A program made the translations under genes and the position numbers. Of a stretch of 64,000 nt of DNA, positions 38,801 through 43,698 are shown piece by piece. Numbering within the stretch: the stretch's first letter is position 1; each line of letters begins with the position of its first letter. The DNA lies in contig NZ_JSFK01000021.1 of assembly GCF_000783395.1 (NCBI RefSeq), forward strand, positions 1 through 64,000, given 5' to 3'. The stretch is from Pseudomonas chlororaphis (GTDB lineage Bacteria; Pseudomonadota; Gammaproteobacteria; Pseudomonadales; Pseudomonadaceae). Under the pieces are notes generated by a model. That model worked only from the letters and a program-made list of their open reading frames with translations. It was not told the DNA's origin and made no database searches.

Positions 38801-39127
38801 ACGCTGGAACACCGTGCGCAGGGTTTCATGGCGCTCGACCAGGCTGGCGAAGGCTTGCTCCAGCGCGCCGAGGTTGAGGCGACCGCTCAGGCGCACCGCG
38901 CCCGGCAGGTTGTAGGCACCGCTGTGCGGATCGAGTTGCCAGAGAAACCACATGCGTCGCTGCGCGTAGGACAGCGCTTGGCGATCCTCGGCTTCGATCC
39001 CGGCCGGGATCGGAAACCGGGCGAAATCCACGCCCTCCTTTTGCAGGGCCGCGAGGAACATCTGGCGCTTTTCCAGGGGCAACCCGATAAACCGGCGAGC
39101 AAGTTTCAAGGAGTCTTCAGCATTCAT
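26807..39127 (-). CDS. Pyoverdine peptide synthetase, 3 modules (PvdI/PvdJ-like)
   Basis: 4106 aa, domain order C-A-T-E / C-A-T-E / C-A-T. Carrier serines: 1048, 2547 and 4045. C-domain active sites include HHIVSDGWS (about residue 184) and HHILMDGWS (about 1692 and 3201); E domains show HHLAVDGVSW (about 1227) and HHLVVDGVSW (about 2731). A-domain codes read by alignment to GrsA: DVWHVSLIDK (Ser), DGEACGGVTK (basic, hydroxyornithine inferred; Lys possible) and DLWNNALTYK (Ala-type; Gly less likely). The first C domain is of the L-accepting SYAQRRM form, so it could take the tripeptide from PvdL. The last carrier is of the GGHSLL form followed in trans by the next synthetase. It is the first gene of the minus-strand NRPS operon, with an imperfect iron-starvation box at 39205-39183. 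Confidence 0.93.
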   Translation of the reverse strand: MNAEDSLKLARRFIGLPLEKRQMFLAALQKEGVDFARFPIPAGIEAEDRQALSYAQRRMWFLWQLDPHSGAYNLPGAVRLSGRLNLGALEQAFASLVERHETLRTVFQRQTDDSLLQVPATAPLLISHEDFSALPASERERAVVDAAEQQSVLPFDLAVGPLLRVTLLKLAEQEHVLLLTLHHIVSDGWSMNVLIDEFIRCYDAFDAGQPPQLSALPIQYSDYALWQRRWLEAGEQARQLDYWQAQLGDEHPVLELPLDHARPAMPSYRGTRYEFAIDEQLAEQLRNTAQQHQVTLFMLLLGAFNALLHRYTGQTDIRVGVPIANRNRGEIEGLIGFFVNTQVLRTQLDGQTRVDDLLRAIKETALGAQAHQDLPFEQLVEALKLERSLSHTPLFQVMYNHQPQVADIATLSTASGLVLDSLDWQSRTTQFDLTLDTYEKGGKLRAALTYASDLFEASTIERMARHWLRLLTAMVADPSQRVGELPLLEAEEQHTLVHDWNNAHAVYPTETPIHQLIEAQVARAPNAPALLFGEQTLSYAELDGRANRLAHLLREQGVRADSLVGVCALRSVEMVVALLAILKAGGAYVPLDPEYPQERLAYMIEDSGITLLLTQDALLASLPTDGVQVITLDQPGLLDSFSDSRPDVSVDSLNLAYVIYTSGSTGKPKGAGNSHAALVNRLCWMQEAYGLDASDSVLQKTPFSFDVSVWEFFWPLLTGARLVVAAPGAHRDPLQLIDVINRHGISTLHFVPSMLQAFIHEAGVESCTGLKRIVCSGEALPLDAQLQVFAKLPNAGLYNLYGPTEAAIDVTHWTCVDEGADSVPIGRPIANLRTHVLDAELLPVPSGVAGELYLGGAGLARSYHQRPALTAERFVPCPFHDGARLYRTGDRVRQRADGVIEYLGRLDHQVKLRGLRIELGEIETRLMQHPLVREAVVLVQGGKHLVAYLVLEQAQPDEQWQQDVKAWLLGSLPEFMVPTYLMTLTKLPVTANGKLDRKALPQPDAAPQQVFVAPQDAQQKALAAIWEDVLGLERVGLEDNFFELGGDSIISIQVVSRARQAGIRLSPRDLFQYQTVRSLALVATLDNQTSVDQGPVTGDAVLGPIQQHFFSRAMPLREHWNQSLLLTPRDSLNAQWLDAALTQVINHHDALRLRFVESAEGWQQSHGPLVGSAELWLRDAETAEQLQALCNEAQRSLDLQNGPLLRALLVTMADGTQRLALIIHHLAVDGVSWRVLLEDVQQAYEQLAAGGGIQLPAKTNAFQNWTARLESAASRFDEQLDYWKAQHQGATDLPCERPDGSLQNLHGEKIEWRLDAERTRQLLQQAPAAYRTQVNDLLLTALARTISRWSQQPGTLIELEGHGREDLFDDIDLTRTVGWFTSLFAVKLTASDDLDGSIKAIKEQLRTVPDKGLGYGVLRYLAAPAVRAELAELAPPRITFNYLGQFDRQFDDAALFVPSVETSGVAQDPAAPLANWLTVEGQVYGGELSMSWGFSREMFDSTTVQKLVDQYASELHALIEHCCTLQAAQATPSDFPLARVTQAQLDALPVPAGQLDDVYPLSPMQQGLLFHTLYEQAAGEYINQLRVDVQGLDPDRFRAAWQATVDAQDILRSGFVWQGELAQPLQIVRKQVQLPFSTLDWRDRDDQPAALAALADAERQQGFDLSCAPLLRLVLVQTGAEQWHLIYTHHHILMDGWSNSQLLGEVLQRYSGRTPLNGGGRYRDYIAWLQRQDGQLSQDFWSGQLAALQEPTRLARAATGGENLSGHGDHYLTLDVQRTQALETFARQQKVTVNTLVQAAWLLLLQRYTGHEAVAFGATVAGRPADLPGIEQQVGLFINTLPVIGAPRPDQSVGSWLQAVQAQNLSLRDFEHTPLADIQRWAGQGGEALFDNILVFENYPIAQALSQAGQGLTFGEVGNLEQTHYALSVAVTLGEQLALHYSFDRGQFAGDVIAGISAHLLQLLEQFAVSAERNLGEIALADAQEQARQQAENQPQPYPLDIGVHQRIAALAAENPQRTAAIFNGQRFSYGEIDQRANQLAHALIARGVGAETRVGVALPRSESVIVALLAVLKAGGAYVPLDTSYPRERLAYLIEDSGLALLISDSSVSAQLPVDESVPLLELDRLDLRELPIKAPQVQLDPHNLAYVIYTSGSTGNPKGVSVAHGPLAMHCQAIGQRYEMRDSDCEFHFMSFAFDGAHERWLTSLTHGASLLIRDDSLWTPEQTYNAMIEHGVTVVAFPPVYLQQLAEHAERVGNPPKVRIYCFGGDAVPNASFERVKRALDPDYIINGYGPTETVVTPLIWKAGREVPCGAAYAPIGSRIGDRSAYVLDADLNLLPQGMAGELYLGGTGLARGYLNRPGLTAERFVADPFSTNGGLLYRTGDLVRQRVDGTFDYLDRIDNQVKIRGFRIELGEVEAALQALDGVREAVVVAQEGSAGSGKRLVAYVVGDSSRADFTDDLRAQLKATLPGHMVPAYVLRLERMPLTPNGKLDRKNLPKPDVSQLQQAYVAPQTALEQQLATIWQDVLKLEQVGISDNFFELGGDSIISIQVVSRARQAGIRFTPKDLFQHQTIAALAAVAQTGEALQLIDQQPVTGSTALLPIHQEFFAQAIPDRHHWNQSVMLKPTQALDPQLLEQALDALVLHHDSLRLDFVEQADGWVAQYRDAATQAGETILWHVEVADLAALEALGEKAQRSLQLSGGSLIRAVLANLADGTQRLLLIVHHLVVDGVSWRILFEDLQNAYRQILAGNPVQLPAKTSAVKAWAAALQDYAATPALQTELGFWQQQLQGASAALPYDHPHGGQQHDQALTIRSKLDKALTRQLLQDAPQAYRTQVNDLLLTALARVMVRWTGADNALVLLEGHGREDLFDSIDLTRTVGWFTSVFPARLSPVAELGASLKQVKEQLRAIPHKGIGFGALAHLGDEQARETLQALPAPRLTFNYLGQFDGSFDAADQALFAPTSEAGGAEVNMQGPLGNPLALNGKVFGGELDLSWTYSGAMFDAATIQRLADDYVQELTALIGHCCDTGNRGVTPSDFPLAHLSQAQLDALVLEPQGIDDIYPLSPMQQGMLFHTLLEHGNGDYINQMRLDVDGVDPQRFRAAWQTVVDAHDILRSGFFWQGDLPEPVQVVQRQVEVPFSVLDWNGKRDLDAALQILADEERALGLDLNSAPLLRLVLVRTATDRHHLIYTNHHILMDGWSSAQLLGEVLQHYRGEAVPRPAGRYRDYIGWLQRQDAAAAENYWLATLEHLQEPTRLANAIARPIDALPSVGYGDHYQVLDADLSVRLGEFARASKVTVNTLVQAAWLLLLQRYTGKDCVAFGATVAGRPADLPGAEEQIGLFINTLPVVAAPQAQQSLASWLQAVQAQNLASREFEHTPLADIQRWAGQGGDALFDSLMVFENYPIGEALERGAPQGLRFGAVVNQEQTNYPLTLLVSMGAQLSVHFSYQRDSFAPASVVQLGASLQRLLTQMAAAGEHSLSELNLIDNGPSAETDFVTELCIHQGIARQVAATPDALAVAFADQRLTYAELDAQANRLAHKLIELGVGPEVRVGVAMPRSEQLLIALLAVLKSGGAYVPLDPDYPADRVAYMLEDSRARVLLTEQAVAATLSVPGDTQVLLMDQVSLSGYSTVAPQTTVQPDNLAYVIYTSGSTGKPKGVAIAHRNVMALIDWSAKVYSRDDIQGVLASTSVCFDLSVWELFVTLANGGSLIIARNALELASLPARDQVRLINTVPSAIAALQRAGQIPASVRIINLAGEPLKQGLVDALYQQPTVEHVYDLYGPSEDTTYSTWTRRAAGGQPRIGRALEHSASHLLDADLQAVPQGISAELYLSGAGITRGYLGRAAMTAERFVPNPFVGNGERMYRTGDLIREREEGELEYMGRIDHQVKIRGFRIELGEIEARLLAQPAVTEAAVLAIESETGAQLVAYVVAAQLDLYDGEAQRQLRDGLKTGLKSSLPDYMIPAHLLFLEQLPLTPNGKLDRKALPAVDASQMQAAYVAPQSELEQQVAAIWQQVLEVERIGLNDHFFELGGHSLLAVNVVSRMALELGLTLTPQLLFQHPVLSDFVARLDTGGGAINEQKLSKLEALLDDMEEV

Positions 39128-39182
39128 TTCTCAGCATCCGGATCAGTAGGCAGGAAGCACAAAGGCACGTCATCCCTATAAA

Positions 39183-39205
39183 ACGAATGCAGACCGGAAA
39201 AATTA
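39183..39205 (-). promoter_or_regulatory. Imperfect iron-starvation box upstream of the NRPS operon
   Basis: On the minus strand, GCTAATT (TAATT at 39205-39201), 15 bases, then CGT (39185-39183). It differs from TAAAT-N16-CGT by one base and one spacer position, and sits 56 bases before the NRPS start. The same TAATT variant, with perfect 16-base spacing, precedes the thioesterase gene. Confidence 0.55.
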
Positions 39206-39266
39206 GCGAATGAGAATAACTGTCAGGCGGGAGGCAGAGCGGGGAATTTCAGGCTGGCAGAAAACA

Positions 39267-39359
39267 CTGTGAGAGCGAGCCTGCTCGCGAAAGCGGTGTG
39301 TCTGTCAGTGCAGATATTGACTGACATGACCCCTTCGCGAGCAGGCTCGCTCCCACAGG
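39267..39359. repeat. Inverted REP pair (REPIN)
   Basis: Two inverted copies of the GTG-GGAGCGAGCCTGCTCGCGA palindrome family about 35 bases apart, between the NRPS promoter and the thioesterase gene. Likely forms a long hairpin in RNA. Confidence 0.8.
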
Positions 39360-39369
39360 TTTACGGTGG

Positions 39370-40104
39370 TCAGGCGGTTGCGGCCATGGCATGCCGGCGA
39401 TGGTGCACATCGAGCTGATCCTTGATCACCTTCAGCACCTTGGCCTCATGCTCATGAATAAAGAAGTGCCCGCCCGCGAGCATGTCCACCGAGAAGCTGC
39501 CGCGGGTTTCCTTGCTCCAGCCGATCAATTGCTCGGTGGTGGCGCGGTCAGCCTTGCCGCCGAGCACGTGCACCGGGCAGTTGAGCAGCGGTCGCGCCAG
39601 CGGCTCGAACTTGCCGCACAGCTGAAAATCCGCACGCAGGATTGGCAGGGTCAGGCTCATCAGCTCTTCGTTGGCCAGCACTTCTTCGCTGGTGCCATTG
39701 AGTGTACGCAACTGCTCGATCAACTCGGCGTCAGTCTTGGGGTCGGCAAAGCCGCGATCGTAATCGGCCCGCATGGTCGGCGCCGCCGTGCCGGAAGCGA
39801 ACATCGCCACCGGCTCCGGACAACCCAGCGCACGCAAGGCATGCGCCATTTCGCAGGCCAGCAATGCGCCAAGACTATGGCCGAACAGCGCATAAGGAGT
39901 CTTGAGTGTCGGGCGCAATTCCTTGGCCAGTTGCATCGCCAGCCCACGCATATCGGTGTGCAGCGGCTCACCAAAACGTGCTCCACGCCCCGGCAGCTCA
40001 ACCGGTTGCAAGTGCAGCCATTGCGGCAGTTTCGGCCGCCAGCGGCTGTAGACCATGGCACTGGCGCCGGAATACGGCAGGCACAGCAGGGTCAGCTTGG
40101 TCAC
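39370..40104 (-). CDS. Type II thioesterase of the pyoverdine cluster (PvdG-like)
   Basis: About 244 aa stand-alone alpha/beta hydrolase thioesterase of the kind that clears misprimed or stalled carrier domains in NRPS lines. It shows LCLPYSGASA near the start, the nucleophile elbow GHSLG, VLGGKADR for the acid and AGGHFFI for the catalytic His. A GTG start at 40104 is preferred: GAGGA lies seven bases upstream and homologous families begin near TKLTLLCLPYSG; GTG 40107 or ATG 40152 are alternatives. It has its own iron-starvation box. It could be orthologous to P. aeruginosa PvdG or to the second thioesterase of that locus; the sequence alone does not decide. Confidence 0.88.
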   Translation of the reverse strand: MTKLTLLCLPYSGASAMVYSRWRPKLPQWLHLQPVELPGRGARFGEPLHTDMRGLAMQLAKELRPTLKTPYALFGHSLGALLACEMAHALRALGCPEPVAMFASGTAAPTMRADYDRGFADPKTDAELIEQLRTLNGTSEEVLANEELMSLTLPILRADFQLCGKFEPLARPLLNCPVHVLGGKADRATTEQLIGWSKETRGSFSVDMLAGGHFFIHEHEAKVLKVIKDQLDVHHRRHAMAATA

Positions 40105-40139
40105 CACGCTTTCCTCGAAAAATTCATCTGTAGAGAGAG

Positions 40140-40163
40140 ACGGATCCCGCACCGGGCAAATTA
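40140..40163 (-). promoter_or_regulatory. Iron-starvation box for the thioesterase gene
   Basis: On the minus strand, CTAATT (TAATT 40163-40159), exactly 16 bases, then CGT (40142-40140). One base off the PvdS consensus with perfect spacing. Confidence 0.7.
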
Positions 40164-40175
40164 GTCAGCGATCAG

Positions 40176-40199
40176 TAAATTCCCCCAACAGGCGCTCGT
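40176..40199 (+). promoter_or_regulatory. Iron-starvation (PvdS) box for the SCP2-JmjC gene
   Basis: TAAAT at 40176-40180, exactly 16 bases, then CGT at 40197-40199: a perfect consensus, 37 bases before the GTG start at 40237. It is back-to-back with the thioesterase box, the same divergent layout as pvdP/pvdM. Confidence 0.85.
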
Positions 40200-40236
40200 T
40201 AACTGTTCAGGCCAAAACCAATAATGAGGGATCACC

Positions 40237-41370
40237 GTGGACCTGCAGAGCATCCTGGGCAAACTGTTCGCCAATGCCGGCGCCGTCGGCATCGAAGGCG
40301 TTTTTCAATTCGTGTTTGGTCCGCAGCAGGCCTACTGGTCCGAGGTCAAGGCCAGCAGCCGCACCGTGCCCGGACGCCACGCCAGCCCGGACGTAACCAT
40401 TGAAGTCGCCGAGCGCGATTTCCTCGGGATCATGAGCGGCATGGCCAACGTCGAAGAGCTGTTCGCCAGCGGGCGCCTGAAGATCGGCGGCAACATGGGC
40501 CTGGCAACGATGCTGCCGCAGATCATCGAGCATGCGATGCACGGGCGCGCCGTGGCGGAAAAAGTCGACATGAACAAGCGCTACCCGACCCCGCCGCGCT
40601 TCAGTGAAAAACTCACCGCCAGCCTGCCGATTCAAAGCAGCATCGAACGCCTTGCGCGCAGCGAACTGTCGGTCACCGAGTTCAAAAGCCGCTATCTGCC
40701 CAATGGCATTCCCGTGGTGATCAGCAATGCGCTGCAGGACTGGCCACTGTTCAAGCTCAGCCGGGAAGAATCGCTGGTGCATTTCGCCGAGCTGCAAGGC
40801 ATCACCCGCCATGGCGACTACGTGAAGAAAACCTTTTCCACCGAGCGTGATTTTCGCTCGACGTCGATGGCCGACTTCATCGCCTCGCTGGACAAACCGG
40901 CGGCCAAAGGTGCGAATGGCGAACCACCCGCCTACATGGGCAACAACATCCTGCCGGCGCAGCTGATGCAACAGATCAAATACCCGGCCTACTTCGACGC
41001 CTCGTTATTCATCCCGCCGCGTATCTGGATCGGGCCGAAAGGCACGTTGACGCCGTTGCATCGTGACGACACCGACAACCTCTTCGCGCAGGTCTGGGGG
41101 CAGAAGAAATTCACCCTCGCCGCGCCGCATCATCGTGAAGCCTTGGGCACCTGGTCGACGGCGCCCAAGGGCGGTCTGGATGGTTGCGATTTCAACCCGG
41201 ATGCGCCGGACTACGAGCGCTTCCCTGCCGCTCGGGACGTGACCTTCCTGCGCGTAACGCTGGAGGCTGGGGATCTGCTGTTCCTGCCGGAGGGCTGGTT
41301 CCATCAGGTGGAGTCGGTGGCGACATCACTGTCGGTGAATTTCTGGGTGAACTCGGGACGGGGCTGGTAA
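40237..41370 (+). CDS. SCP2 domain-JmjC/cupin Fe(II) oxygenase fusion in the pyoverdine regulon
   Basis: 377 aa. Residues 1-110 resemble a sterol-carrier-protein-2 lipid-binding domain (DVTIEVAERDFLGIMSG, GRLKIGGNMGLA). Residues about 140-377 are a JmjC/cupin-8-type 2-oxoglutarate Fe(II) oxygenase with His275 and Asp277 in LHRDD and the distal His356 in EGWFHQVE. The GTG start is fixed by GAGGG six bases upstream. A perfect iron-starvation box 37 bases ahead puts it in the PvdS regulon beside the thioesterase. Known pyoverdine hydroxylases for OHAsp/OHHis are TauD-like, not JmjC-like, and the predicted peptide lacks Asp and His. The substrate is therefore unknown; a carrier-bound residue, an acyl chain (SCP2 could bind lipid) or a protein are all possible. 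Confidence 0.85.
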   Translation: MDLQSILGKLFANAGAVGIEGVFQFVFGPQQAYWSEVKASSRTVPGRHASPDVTIEVAERDFLGIMSGMANVEELFASGRLKIGGNMGLATMLPQIIEHAMHGRAVAEKVDMNKRYPTPPRFSEKLTASLPIQSSIERLARSELSVTEFKSRYLPNGIPVVISNALQDWPLFKLSREESLVHFAELQGITRHGDYVKKTFSTERDFRSTSMADFIASLDKPAAKGANGEPPAYMGNNILPAQLMQQIKYPAYFDASLFIPPRIWIGPKGTLTPLHRDDTDNLFAQVWGQKKFTLAAPHHREALGTWSTAPKGGLDGCDFNPDAPDYERFPAARDVTFLRVTLEAGDLLFLPEGWFHQVESVATSLSVNFWVNSGRGW

Positions 41371-41392
41371 ACAGTTGCAGCTTTGTAGGAGC

Positions 41393-41468
41393 TGTCGAGT
41401 GAAACGAGGCTGCGATCTTTTGACTTTAACGATCAAGATCAAAAGATCGCAGCGTGCCGCAGCTCCTA
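41393..41468. repeat. Inverted REP pair (GTAGGAGCT...GATCTTTTGA family)
   Basis: GTAGGAGCTGTCG...GCTGCGATCTTTTGA and its inverse separated by about ten bases, between two convergent genes. Same family at 50687-50763 and 54088-54158. It overlaps the stop of the MFS gene and may act as a bidirectional terminator. Confidence 0.75.
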
Positions 41469-42638
41469 CTTGAGATGGCGGTAGCTCTGTATCGCCGAGC
41501 CCAGCACCACCGCCCCGGCCACAATCGCCAGCCAGAACCCGCTGCGCGCGCCAAAGGCATCCACCAGCGCGCCTGCGCCAGCAGCACCCATCGCCACGCC
41601 GATACTCAAACCGGTGACCAGCCAGGTCAGGCCTTCCGTCAGCTTGGCCGGCGGCACAATGCGTTCGATCAACGCCATCGCCACAATCAGCGTCGGCGAG
41701 AAGAACAACCCGGCGACGAATACGGCCACCGACAAGCCGAAAATATTGCCCGCCAGCAACAGCGGCAACGTCGTCACCGCTGTCGCCACGCCGCCGTACA
41801 AAAACAGTTGCGGCAACGGCAGTTTCGAGCGCATGGCGCCGAAGGCGATACCGGACAGAAATGAGCCAATACCATAAACCGACAACACAATACTTGCCGC
41901 CGCGGGTTGCCCCTGTTGCTGGGCGAATGCGACGCTGACCACATCAATGACGCCGACGATGACGCCCATGGCCGTCATCAACAGCAGTAGCAGTCGCATG
42001 TCCGTGGAGCGAATGATCGAACCTTGGTGGTGTGGCTCATGCGGATGCACCGAGGGTTCGGTGCTGCGCTGGGCGACAAACGCTGTAACGCCGATTGCCA
42101 GCATCAACAGCCCCGCCAACGGCCCGGCTTCGGGAAACAGCGTCACGCACAATCCTACTGACAATGGCGCACCGACAATAAAGCAGACTTCATCGAGCAC
42201 CGACTCCAGCGCGTAAGCGGTCTGGAGTTGTGGTTGGCCGCGATAGATTTCCGTCCAGCGCGCCCGCACCATCGCCGACATGCTCGGCATGCACCCCGCC
42301 AGCGCGGCGAAAATGAACAGCGTCCAGGTCGGTGCCTGCAACCGCGTGCACAGCAGCAACATCAATAACGCACCGCCACCGATCAATGCCGATACCGGCA
42401 AAATCCGTCGCTGACCGAAGCGATCAACCAGCCGCGAAACCTGTGGCGCGCAGAACGCCGTTGCCAGTGCGAACGTCGCCGCCACCGCACCGGCCAACGC
42501 GTAGCCGCCCTTCAACTGCGAGAGCATGGTGATCACGCCGATACCGGTCATGGAGATCGGCATGCGCGCGATCATTCCGGCCAGCACAAAATTGCGTGCA
42601 CCGGGGGCGTTGAATAATTCGCGGTAGGGGTTTGCCAT
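41466..42638 (-). CDS. Major facilitator superfamily transporter
   Basis: About 390 aa with roughly twelve hydrophobic segments and the loop motif RLVDRFGQRR between helices 2 and 3, typical of MFS drug/metabolite exporters. The start at 42638 (ANPYRELF) is chosen; upstream in-frame ATGs to 42770 would translate the REP repeat. It is convergent to the SCP2-JmjC gene and has no visible iron-starvation box, so a link to pyoverdine is not supported. Substrate unknown. Confidence 0.82.
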   Translation of the reverse strand: MANPYRELFNAPGARNFVLAGMIARMPISMTGIGVITMLSQLKGGYALAGAVAATFALATAFCAPQVSRLVDRFGQRRILPVSALIGGGALLMLLLCTRLQAPTWTLFIFAALAGCMPSMSAMVRARWTEIYRGQPQLQTAYALESVLDEVCFIVGAPLSVGLCVTLFPEAGPLAGLLMLAIGVTAFVAQRSTEPSVHPHEPHHQGSIIRSTDMRLLLLLMTAMGVIVGVIDVVSVAFAQQQGQPAAASIVLSVYGIGSFLSGIAFGAMRSKLPLPQLFLYGGVATAVTTLPLLLAGNIFGLSVAVFVAGLFFSPTLIVAMALIERIVPPAKLTEGLTWLVTGLSIGVAMGAAGAGALVDAFGARSGFWLAIVAGAVVLGSAIQSYRHLK

Positions 42639-42721
42639 CGGTTGCTGCCTCATCAAGGGCCGCCAAGTTGCCATAGCGCCGCGAGGCGTGGAAGCGCGGA
42701 ATTGTTGGTGGAATGTGAAGG

Positions 42722-42805
42722 CCCCTTCGCGAGCAGGCTCGCTCCCACACTGAATCAGCGGTGTACACAAATCCCCTGTGGGAGCGAGCCTGCTCGCGAA
42801 AGCGT
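42722..42805. repeat. Inverted REP pair (REPIN)
   Basis: TCGCGAGCAGGCTCGCTCCCAC and its inverse about 35 bases apart, between divergent MFS and SDR genes. Same family as 39267-39359. Confidence 0.85.
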
Positions 42806-42897
42806 CTACGAAATTACCGCAGCCCTTTGTGCCGAATGAACTCTCACTATTGGCAACCGGTCAGCTATGTAAGCCCTCGCTCAAGGCGCGACCCTGC

Positions 42898-43698
42898 ATG
42901 CAAATCTCCCTCGCCCGACAAACAGCCCTGATCACCGGCGCCAGCTCCGGCATCGGCCACGCGTGCGCCAAAGCCCTGGCCACTGCCGGCGCCGCAGTGG
43001 TCATCAACTACAACCGCCAGGCAGAACCCGCCGAAGCATTGGCCCGGCAGATCATCGCTGACGGTGGCCAGGCCATCGCCATCCGCGCCGACGTATCAAA
43101 GGAAGACGAGGTTGAACGGCTGTTCGCCGAAACCCTCGATGCCTTCGGTTCACTGGACATTCTGGTGGCTAACTCGGGTCTGCAAAAAGACGCCGCCGCT
43201 GTGGATATGTCGCTGGACGACTGGAACGCAGTGATCGGCGTCAATCTCACCGGACAGTTTCTCTGTGCTCGCGCAGCCCTGCGTATCTTCAATCGCCAGG
43301 GCATTCGCGAAGGCGTGTCCCGCGCCGCCGGAAAAATCATCCACATGAGTTCAGTGCACCAGCGCATTCCCTGGGCCGGGCACGTCAATTACGCCGCGTC
43401 CAAGGGCGGCGTCGACCAGTTGATGCAGACCCTCGCGCAGGAAGTCAGCCACCAGCGCATTCGCATCAACGGCATCGCGCCGGGGGCGATTCGCACGGCG
43501 ATCAATCAAGACGCCACCGAAGGTGCGGCCGGCGAAAAGCTGCTTGAACTGATTCCTTACGGGCGCATCGGTGATGTCGAAGACGTCGCCAACGCGGTGG
43601 TCTTTCTAGCCTCGGACGCCTCCGACTACATCGTCGGCACCACCCTGTTCATCGACGGCGGCATGAGCCTCTATCCGGAGTTTCGCGGCAATGGCTGA
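42898..43698 (+). CDS. Short-chain dehydrogenase/reductase (glucose 1-dehydrogenase-like)
   Basis: About 266 aa classical SDR. It has the NAD(P) motif TGASSGIG near residue 13, a catalytic SS near HMSSVHQR, the YAASK active-site Tyr/Lys and the C-terminal GTTLFIDGGMSLYPEF typical of glucose 1-dehydrogenase-like members. ATG 42898 is the start that opens directly into the Rossmann fold; the frame upstream crosses a REP pair. Its last eight bases overlap the GH15 gene, so the two are translationally coupled and probably act in one sugar pathway. Confidence 0.85.
   Translation: MQISLARQTALITGASSGIGHACAKALATAGAAVVINYNRQAEPAEALARQIIADGGQAIAIRADVSKEDEVERLFAETLDAFGSLDILVANSGLQKDAAAVDMSLDDWNAVIGVNLTGQFLCARAALRIFNRQGIREGVSRAAGKIIHMSSVHQRIPWAGHVNYAASKGGVDQLMQTLAQEVSHQRIRINGIAPGAIRTAINQDATEGAAGEKLLELIPYGRIGDVEDVANAVVFLASDASDYIVGTTLFIDGGMSLYPEFRGNG

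Noticed and set aside
40237..41370. Assigning the JmjC protein as the OHAsp or OHHis hydroxylase
   Set aside because: The A-domain codes read here contain no Asp or His, and known enzymes for these residues belong to the TauD family.
41466..42638. MFS transporter as a pyoverdine exporter
   Set aside because: No iron-starvation box, convergent orientation and separated by a REP pair; nothing specific ties it to pyoverdine.
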